A stretch of DNA of 64,000 bases, taken from contig NC_079978.1 of assembly GCF_029852145.1 (NCBI RefSeq), positions 11,813,801-11,877,800 on the forward strand, read 5' to 3'. A program made the translations under genes and the position numbers. Position 1 is the first letter of the stretch. Each line of letters opens with the position of its first letter. The stretch comes from Microplitis mediator (taxonomy: Eukaryota; Arthropoda; Insecta; Hymenoptera; Braconidae). The notes under the pieces are model-generated. The model made no database searches and was not told the origin of the DNA. It saw only the letters and a program-made list of their open reading frames with translations. Positions 56,421 to 64,000 of this stretch are shown here, in pieces.

Positions 56421-57954
56421 TAAAAGCATATCTACTATCTTCTATCTCTACCCTTAATATTAGTAAACAACACTTCGATTCCACAAACCACGGAATGGTT
56501 AGCAGGCTAAATTCAGGAATTGAATTTCCAATTCCGCGTTCCGCATTCCAACACATATAGTATAGTTTAGTAAATACAGTGAACTTGCTCACATATTCAA
56601 CAATTATTGGTCATTTTACCGAGAAGAATTTAAAGCTAACCTTATAGCACAAAGTCTCGGGCCCTGGTGATAAGACATGACGAATGTAAAATGCTTTTAA
56701 GGAATTAAGACTTGTTTGCTTTGACATTTTTTGAAATGCTAGAGCAAACACTTAAATGTAATTTTAATGACCCCTCGGGCAATTGTAAAGGCCCAAAAGC
56801 CAGCTGAAACATTTTTCGTAGAAACCCAAAAATATTTTTATCAGCAAAAGTGTACGTGGAATAGGTAAGAAGTAAATAATTTTTAGTTTACAATAAACAA
56901 ATGAAATAATCTCAACACAATTTTAATCCCTTACTTACATTTTTAGTACACTTTTGTTGAAATATTTTATCATAGAATAAATAGACATTTATGCCATTAG
57001 GAAAATAAAATTTAGATGTCTAGACGGAAAAAGCTTTTAATGACAAAATAGTCATTAAGAAAATAAATTTAAATAAATAAAATTTAGATGTCTAGACGGA
57101 TACGGATTTTAATGACGAAATAGTCATTAAAAAAAAAAAATATATAAAGTCTAAATAAATAATTTCTAAGAAAAAAATTATTAACACAAAAAAAACTATA
57201 TAATATAATTTCAACGAAATACTTTCTCACAAAATTATTTAACATATAATTTTAACCAAGAAATACGAGATAATTCAAGAACTCAAATCAATAACTTCTA
57301 AATATAAGTTTATATAATTAATAAATGAATAGATAAGTATACAACTCAAAGGTTAACAAGTTGCCCTAGTGCAAAATATAACAAATAAATTTAAAATTAT
57401 TATAATAAATAAGATTTAAATTTTCATAGTGAATAAATTTAAAATTATTATAATAAATATAAATTTAAATTTTTATAATAAATGAAATTTAAATAAATAA
57501 CATTTGAATTTTCATAATAAAAATTTAAAATTATAATAATAAATAAAATTTGAATTTTTATAATAAATAAAACTTAAATTTTCATAATGAGTTTAAGCTA
57601 TTATAATAAGTAAAATTTAAGTTTTCGTAATAAATAAATTCAAATCGTTGTAATAAATTATTATAATAAATAAATTCAATTATTATAATAAATAAATTTA
57701 AACTATTATAACAAATATAATATTGTTCATGTGAGTGTATGTGTGGATGCGCACGCACATAGGCCCACATTGAGGCGTGCCCTTACCGCTTCCCTGGGTA
57801 AAAGCCCTTAGGGAAAGGGAAGGCCCCAAGAAAACTGTGTTCCGATTGGACACAGTCTTCCTCCAAAACAATACACAAGATAGACCAATTAGAAAAATAT
57901 CAAAGGTGTCGCAGAGCAAAGAAACACTCTCTTCAGTTTTAGTTCCGGGTCTAA

Positions 57955-58140
57955 CAGGACAATTAACTACAAGTGTTCTCACACTTTTACACTAGTTCCG
58001 CACTAGTTTAGTTGTTCCTTTTACAAGTGTCCTCACACTTTTACACTAGTTCCGCACTAGTTTAGTTTTTATTGAGTGTACACACACACGTTTCAAATTA
58101 CACTAGTTCAGTACTAGTTTAGGAATTTACGAGTATTTTA
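57955..58140 (+). repeat. Minisatellite in solo LTR B
   Basis: Three units of ACACTAGTTCCGCACTAGTT with the ACAAGTGTYCTCACAC spacer, matching 5985-6215. Confidence 0.8.
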
Positions 58141-58743
58141 TTGATTTAGTGTTTTTATAAAAATAAATTTAACGGTGAAAACAAAATTTTAAACAAAAAT
58201 AATACGCTGGAATCAGTGAAATCTACTACAACTGCAATAGAAATTATCCAGTTGCTGCGACACCAGGTATTGTAAACTTAAGTTACCATATAATACGAAC
58301 GGACTTCCAAGCCGAAAATCTCTCGTGACACCAATTACTAGAAATATTTTATGTTAAAATTACTGGAAAAGTCTCATAGTAAGAATTAATTCTTTTTGTA
58401 AAATCCGAATTATACGAGTAAGTGTGGGCGGCTCGCTACCTTACGTCTCCGCTATAATTTCGAATTAATAATCATTTTTCGGTTTGAAAAATCAGTGTCG
58501 CCTAACTAGCCTTCTAAGTGTAAATTAATTTCAAATTATTGTACCCACGTAATTGAAAAGTTGTTTAATTGTAGAATATATAGTGATTTTAATTGTAAAA
58601 ACAAATTTTTTTTTTTTTCAAAACACCTCCCAGATAATACAACTCAGGGTGATCCCGATCTATTGGTCGAAAGACTAGGGCCGAAAATTAATTAATAATT
58701 ATTGTCCATATCACAGTACCAGCTACTTTGGACGTAACAGATT

Positions 58744-59099
58744 CATCATATGTTCATTATAAAATACTATTCCTTATCAATTACACAAAGAATGTCATTA
58801 GAGAAAATACGCTGATACACAGAAACTTAACTTTGAAGATATAAAAAATGTATTAGTTCAAGAATATCTCTATCGGCGTTGAAAATGAAAAATCTAACAT
58901 TTATTTCATTAATAAATTATGATCGTTTAGAATTCATTGGATGATATGAACCGAGTTCAATCATTTGTAAAATTTTATTTTCCATACCAAAAAATTCATT
59001 TTGATAAATCTTTATCGTAATGCATAAATATGTTTGAAAATTATTACGCTTTTATATTTTGAAATTGTTATTTGTATCATTTGTCGATTGACAAAATTA
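58744..59099. other. Unassigned AT-rich segment
   Basis: Nothing recognised; no clear continuation of repeat R after the LTR. Confidence 0.3.
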
Positions 59100-59472
59100 A
59101 TAGAATTATTTTAAACTTATTAAGATATTTAAGCGTTTTGTAATATACGTGTTTTCTAGTTTAAATGTTTTTTCTGAAAAAGTGTTTAATTCCGGAATAT
59201 CTGTTTTAATTTAAAACACTCGATGATTTTTAAACGTTTCAAGTAACAGTAAGCGCTTTATAATAAAACAGGTAGAAGTGTTTTTTTCTTGAAACGGATA
59301 GAACGTTTTCGGATTAAACACTTAAGTGTGGTACGCGAACCTTTAAAACACTTGTAATGATTTATGCGATTGTTTAAACGTATATACCGTTTTACTTCTA
59401 AGCGCTTAAGTTGCAGAAAACACCAACGTGTTTTATTTTAACACACTGAGTTAAACACTTGGATTTGCAGTG
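59100..59472. mobile_element. Motif-array element (AAGTGTTT) with a CACTA-type end
   Basis: Close inverted copies of AAGTGTTT/AAACACTT and AAGCGTTT/AAACGTTT occupy the whole segment. The right end, read inward, is CACTGCAAATCCAAGTGTTT; CACTG-CAAA is the terminal form of animal CACTA/EnSpm elements, which also have subterminal short-word arrays. The left end is missing or decayed. No coding sequence. Confidence 0.55.
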
Positions 59473-59594
59473 AATTTAACCTCCCGTCATTTGCATAATT
59501 TTTTTATCCTTCGTCACTCACGTAGTGAGCGCTGTATGGATTTATTAATCTGAGCGCCTTGCTCCTACATCTTCTGTATTCTTAAATGTAAATA

Positions 59595-60540
59595 CAGTGT
59601 AAACTCTATATATTGACACTCCATTAAACGTCAAACTCCGTATAACGTCAAAATTTCTCGACTTTGGTTGGTTTACATTGTTGTCTATACAATAATACAC
59701 TCCATATAGCATCACGCTTACTCTAATTAACGACCACAATAAGGCATTACTAATTACTAGGAAGTACTGACTAAGTTGCCGAAATCAATGGAAATGTAGT
59801 TGTGTATGTTTTCTTTTACTGACATACCGAAAATTCTAAGAAATGCAGTCGTATGTTTGTTGTGTGAATGAAGTTACACATGTTTACCTCAACTACTCGG
59901 CTTTCGTTAGTTACACGTTATCATAATCTCTCAGTTGCCTACAAACCCTCAAACTACAAGAACGGCGAGTAAAAGAAAATCTTTGTGTGTTGACGAAAAA
60001 GTTTCATTAATACGTGCTATAGAAGCTGGTGAAAAAATTAGTGATGTGAAATTTACAAACCTACATAGAAGTTGACGACAGTCTGATTACAACAGTTTCA
60101 TTGACAGATGAAGAAATTTTAAATTCTGTGAAAAATACTGAGGAACAGCAGGCGGATGAAGATGAAGATGAGAAAGACGACCCTGAGCCTCCACCAAGCA
60201 TCAACGAAGCACTTAATGCAGCAAAATTGTTGGAAAAATATTTTTTATTTAATGAAGTTGATGTGACAGTATCTCATGATATGAGTAAAATTTATAATAA
60301 ATTACAATTAGAATATTGGTGCAACAAAAAATATCAGACTAAAATAACCGACTATACGCAATAAGCGTTGTTATTTGTATTGCATTGTTGTTATTTGTAT
60401 AATATTATTTGTATAATACATTCGTACATGTTAGAACGTTAAAATGATGCAATTTTTTCTTTCTTTCCATTTAACGACCACTCTCTATAACGTCGAAAAA
60501 TGCACGGTCCCTTAAGTGACGTTATATAGAGCTTACACTG
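59595..60540 (+). mobile_element. Internally deleted Tigger (pogo) element
   Basis: CAGTGTAAACTCTATATA at the left and its approximate inverse TATATAGAGCTTACACTG at the right, with TA on both sides (59593-59594, 60541-60542). It contains both ends of a Tigger transposase gene but not the middle, giving 946 bp. Confidence 0.88.
59945..60364 (+). pseudogene. Tigger transposase: N- and C-terminal remnants
   Basis: The N-terminal helix-turn-helix start TASKRKSLCVDEKVSLIRAI then EAGEKISDVKF (to about 60055) is joined, in a different frame, to the C-terminal tail YIEVDDSLITTVSLTDEEIL, an acidic stretch (DEDEDEKDDPEPPPS) and NEALNAAKLLEKYF, ending TAA 60362. The DDE catalytic core and the rest of the CENP-B-like domains are deleted. 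The 87-codon ORF from 60101 is only the C-terminal part; its first Met is internal. Confidence 0.85.
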
Positions 60541-60699
60541 TATTAAAATAGTTATTTTTGTTCAAAGATCACGATTGAATTAAATTTAAAATGAGTTTTT
60601 TTCATCATATTGTAGGAAAATAGCGTCATAGGCTGTATTCAATTTTTGTAAGAGTTTTTTTAAAATTATTCTGCTGATTAAATAAAATTTTTGACAAAA

Positions 60700-63207
60700 C
60701 ATTTAGTCTAGTCAACATGTGCCTTTTGGGTCAAAGTTTTTTATTCGCCTCGGAAAATTATGATCGAGGTGTCATTCGATTCGTCATCGCATCTAGAAAC
60801 TTTTTGAAAAATTTGGAGTGGGGCGCGAAAAAATTACAAAAGTTATAAACAAATTAGTAAAAAAAAAAAGGGGGTTTAGTTTTTTGCGAATATCTCAAAA
60901 AGTATTCAAAATTTTTGAAATGTGAAAAAAGATCCAAAAAGAGGAAGATATTTCCTAAAAAAAGTCCTGCCTCCCCGAACTCTAGGACCAATATTTATAA
61001 TTTTTATAGAGGGTTAAAAATACGGCCGAAAACGGGAACTTTCGCTTGCGTAAGCTCCGCCCACTTCGGACCTTTAATAAATAAATATTATTTAAACCAA
61101 TTAAATATTAAAATTAAGAAATGAAAAAATTCAGGCACCTACAAAATAGATGAATGAACAATCGTCCAGCGATCAAAAATTTTTATTGTGATTTTTCAAT
61201 TAGTTATCCATTAATTAATTAACAATTTTTTGTAGTATGAACATCAACATTAAAAGTGCAATAATTGTTAAACTATAAATCTGGAATTTTTTTCCATTCA
61301 TGGAGCTATTTTCTAAAGGCTATAGAATAGATTCCCGTTGGAAAATTAAAAAAATTGTTAATTTTCACTTTGTTATTAACTGAAAATATCTCATTAACTA
61401 TAACAGATACGATGAGATATTTTGATTTAAAAACCAAAAAAAAAATTTTTTTCTTAAATTTTTAAAAATAATTGCAAAAAAATTATGTAAATAATTAAGT
61501 TAGAGCTTAACTTTAGTTATAAATTTGTTGAGTAGCTAATTTAGAAAAAAAAAGTCTTGATGAATTTGTTGTATCTGCAATAGTTTATAAGTAATATTAA
61601 TAATAAACAAAGAAAAGCAGGCGCGAAAGGTAAGTTTGAATATACAACAGAACTAGAAACTAAATAAAAAATTGAAAAATCTATTTTTTTACAAAAGTGG
61701 ATATTGGGCTGTTATTGTTTTATTTTTTAGAGTAAAAAAAAAAAAATATAAATTGGAAATTCCATTGTTTATAACAAATTGTTTATTGTATAAACTATGT
61801 AAATTTAAATAAAAAAAAAAATTTTTTTCGGACATCAAAGAGCAAGAAGAATGTATCCATTAATTAATTAACAATTTTTTGTAGTATGAACATCAACATT
61901 AAAAGTGCAATAATTGTTAAACTATAAATCTGGAATTTTTTTCCATTCATGGAGCTATTTTCTAAAGGCTATAGAATAGATTCCCGTTGGAAAATTAAAA
62001 AAATTGTTAATTTTCACTTTGTTATTAACAATTTACTGAAGTAAAAAATTATCAACCTCGATTAAACATTGAAAAAAATATTTTTTTTATAATCTTGCTA
62101 TTGGTCCGTTTTCTTATGATCATAAGCCACTTAAAAATTTTTTTTAATCATTTTTATCCCGTATCGTTTAAAAAATTGTTATAAACAAATGCGTTGTTTA
62201 TAACATAATCAAAAATTTTTTTTTCATAACATAATCTTTGATGGAAATTACGATTTAAAAAAAAAAAAACCGTTTCTTAAAAAAATTTTTTTATTACTTA
62301 AAAACGGATTTGTTAATTAACTAATTTTTTCTAACACTTGTTATGAAAATTAAGGAACCATTTTTTTTTTTTTAATCATAATTCTTCTTGCTCTTTGATG
62401 TCTGAAAAAAAATTTTTTTTTTTATTTAAATTTACATTGTTTATACAATAAACAATTTGTTATAAACAATGGAATTTCCAATTTATATTTTTTTTTTTTT
62501 ACTCTAAAAAATAAAACAATAACAGCCCAATATCCACTTTTGTAAAAAAATAGATTTTTCAATTTTTTATTTAGTTTCTAGTTCTGTTGTATATTCAAAC
62601 TTACCTTTCGCGCCTGCTTTTCTTTGTTTATTATTAATATTACTTATAAACTATTGCAGATACAACAAATTCATCAAGACTTTTTTTTTCTAAATTAGCT
62701 ACTCAACAAATTTATAACTAAAGTTAAGCTCTAACTTAATTATTTATATAATTTTTTTGCAATTATTTTTAAAAATTTAAGAAAAAAATGTTTTTTTTGG
62801 TTTTTAAATCAAAATATCTCATCGTATCTGTTATAGTTAATGAGATATTTTCAGTTAATAACAAAGTAAAAATTAACAATTTTTTTAATTTTCCAACGGG
62901 AATCTATTCTATAGCCTTTAGAAAATAGCTCCATGAATGGAAAAAAGTTCCAGATTTATAGTTTAACAATTATTGCACTTTTAATGTTGATGTTCATACT
63001 ACAAAAAATTGTTAATTAATTAATGGATAACTAATTGAAAAATCACGATAAAAATTTTTGATCGCTGGACGATTGTTCATTCATCTATTCTGTAGGTGCC
63101 TGAATTTTTTCATTTCTTAATTTTAATATTTAATTGGTTTAAATAATATTTATTTATTAAAGGTCCGAAGTGGGCGGAGCTTACGCAAGCGAAAGTTCCC
63201 GTTTTCG
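60700..63207. repeat. Repeat family F, copy 2: giant palindrome
   Basis: The arms 61027-61852 and 62391-63207 are close inverses of about 820 bp, meeting at GTTCCCGTTTTCG (63207). 61205-61380 recurs directly at 61854-62029, next to the left arm. 60700-61026 matches the left part of copy 1 (11820-12130). The right arm is cut off where the next element begins. No coding frame; a 69-codon ORF (60915-61124) is not a gene. Confidence 0.85.
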
Positions 63208-63408
63208 CCCTAGTAGAAACGTAATCAAGTATCTGGCCAGTAACTGGCTAGTTTAACTAGACTTAAGCTAGGAACTGGCTAGTATAATATCCAGTAACTG
63301 TCTAGTAAGTGGCCAGTTTTACTAGATAGCAAATAAAACATGGCGACTCTTGTTGATCTTGAGGTTATTGAGTATTAAATATTGATTTTATTACAATTAA
63401 AAATTATA

Positions 63409-63413
63409 ATAAT

Positions 63414-63452
<39 letters not shown>

Positions 63453-63477
63453 AATAATAATAATAATAATAATAATA
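63409..63477. repeat. (CAA)n(TAA)n microsatellite
   Basis: About 14 CAA units followed by about 9 TAA (read ATA) units. Confidence 0.95.
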
Positions 63478-63511
63478 CACGGAAAAGTTATAAAATTTAT
63501 TTATCAATTTA

Positions 63512-63784
63512 TTATATTATATTTTTAAATATAAAACGAGAAACTTCATCAGCATCTGGCATTTTTTCTATTTCAAATGATACACTGCATTTATTTAGAA
63601 ATGTTTTTGCACACATTGGCAAATCTGGGATAACTCTTCGTAAAATTTTTAATAATTCGTCTAGATGACAATCTGGAGTATTTGTTTTGATTGCCCACAA
63701 CCGTAATTCGTTTATTGTGTCGATTTTTTTAACTTCATCCATTTTTAAAAATATATTACCGATTATTTTTATTTTGAAAGACAC
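63512..63784 (-). CDS. Small ORF inside the motif-array element
   Basis: 90 codons; a second Met (MDEVKKIDTINELRLWAIKT) may be the better start. The pattern LRLWAIKTN...HLDELLKILRRVIPDLPMCAKTFL resembles an N-terminal domain I know from many uncharacterised, probably transposon-encoded animal proteins (xLxxWAxxxxIxHxALxxLLxxLRxxxxxLPKxxRTLL). No catalytic region follows before the stop. It may be a truncated transposase or a small element-encoded protein that binds the array words; the latter is speculation. Confidence 0.5.
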   Translation of the reverse strand: MSFKIKIIGNIFLKMDEVKKIDTINELRLWAIKTNTPDCHLDELLKILRRVIPDLPMCAKTFLNKCSVSFEIEKMPDADEVSRFIFKNII

Positions 63785-64000
63785 AATTTTTATTTTTTGT
63801 TAATTATTTGTATTGTTTCTTGATGTTTACTAAATATTATTCAACTTACAGGTTAAAGTGAAAAAATAAACATACACATACACTAGTATAAGTAGAACAT
63901 CAGTGTGACCAATGTTTATGATTCAGTTATAGGTGGCGCAACTTCCAGTTTTTACCTAGTTTCACTAGCCAGTTACTGGATAAGATTGCTGGCCAGTTAC

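Larger units (their letters stand above)
49348..56666. mobile_element. Large long-TIR DNA element, 7.3 kb, 8-bp target duplication
   Basis: GTGATAAG at 49340-49347 and 56667-56674. Ends CAGGGCCCGAGACTTTGTGC and inverse. The inverted repeat is about 800 bp: 49348-49980 continued at 51540-51660 on the left, against 55925-56666 on the right. Inside are a foldback element, Harbinger-like MITEs, a TTAA MITE, a LINE fragment and a 1-kb minisatellite. No transposase is left. The 8-bp duplication with CAGGG ends fits hAT. Confidence 0.85.
49214..58739 (+). repeat. Solo LTR B, ~2.2 kb, with a 7.3-kb element nested in it
   Basis: Termini TGTTACGTCC (49214) and GGACGTAACA (58739) are perfect 10-bp inverses, flanked by GATT at 49210-49213 and 58740-58743. 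The LTR itself is 49214-49347 plus 56675-58739. Its 3' half matches 5683-6742. It includes an AT-rich ATAAATTTAAA stretch (57360-57715), the block CGCACATAGGCCCACATTG (57750) and an ACTAGT minisatellite (57955-58140). No internal retroelement sequence, so a solo LTR. Confidence 0.82.
63208..64000. mobile_element. Motif-array element (CCAGTAACTGG), runs past the window
   Basis: Begins CCCTAGTAGAAACG exactly where the palindrome of family F breaks. 63230-63325 is an array of CCAGTAACTGG, CTAGTTTAACTAG and GGCCAGTTTTACTAG words; a second array of the same words starts at about 63935 and continues to the edge (CTAGCCAGTTACTGG at 63967). Between them are an ORF on the minus strand and a CAA/TAA microsatellite. 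The right end is outside the window. Confidence 0.6.

Noticed and set aside
57582..57995. ORFs of 62-94 codons on both strands near a conserved block
   Set aside because: Conservation with 5732-5941 is at DNA level because both are LTR B; the reading frames are not kept.

Overview
This window is AT-rich eukaryotic DNA made almost entirely of transposable elements. I found no host protein-coding gene. The retroelement families (Ty3/Gypsy, BEL/Pao, a Jockey-type LINE), spliced transposase genes, Tigger and MULE relics and a 5S-rRNA-derived SINE indicate an arthropod, most likely an insect with a TE-rich genome. I cannot name the species.

Layout. 1-5682: 3' part of a Ty3/Gypsy element (pol, a broken third ORF with zinc motifs, 3' LTR 'A'), carrying a foldback element at 3170-4398; it appears to sit inside an LTR of another family ('B', 5683-6742). 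6743-14077: degenerate tandem repeats, a dispersed tandem repeat ('R'), a MULE transposase gene on the minus strand whose intron holds a motif-array element, and copy 1 of repeat family 'F' with another motif-array element inside it. 14078-24562: a Gypsy element (LTR candidate, PBS, gag, an acidic repeat ORF, protease, RT) that switches abruptly into BEL/Pao pol near 21487. 24567-25231: solo LTR A. 25236-33688: foldback elements, solo LTR 'C' and a tandem repeat of about 105 bp. 33689-42480: a BEL/Pao element with both LTRs and a TATGG target-site duplication (TSD), interrupted by an unclassified insert with a SINE and, in its 3' LTR, by a LINE. 43330-58743: a nest of insertions described below. 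58744-64000: a CACTA-like end, a deleted Tigger element, the very large palindrome of family F copy 2, and the start of another motif-array element that runs off the window.

The best-preserved unit is a 4,625-bp DNA transposon at 44373-48997. It has inverted termini of about 590 bp, a perfect 8-bp TSD and a four-exon transposase gene that joins into one 737-codon frame with D, D, CxxH and E motifs. Nothing else here looks fully intact.

Two patterns are not explained by ordinary annotation. (1) Individual retroelements are saturated with their own short word, in coding and non-coding parts alike: CGCTA in the 21.5-24.5 kb BEL fragment, TCTCA in the 33.7-42.5 kb BEL element, CGA in solo LTR C. 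(2) At least six short DNA elements or ends are built from closely spaced copies, in both orientations, of one short palindromic word, a different word in each, and several have similar CCC(T/G)...TAGAA-type termini. The coordinates and junctions were read by eye; word counts are hand counts.
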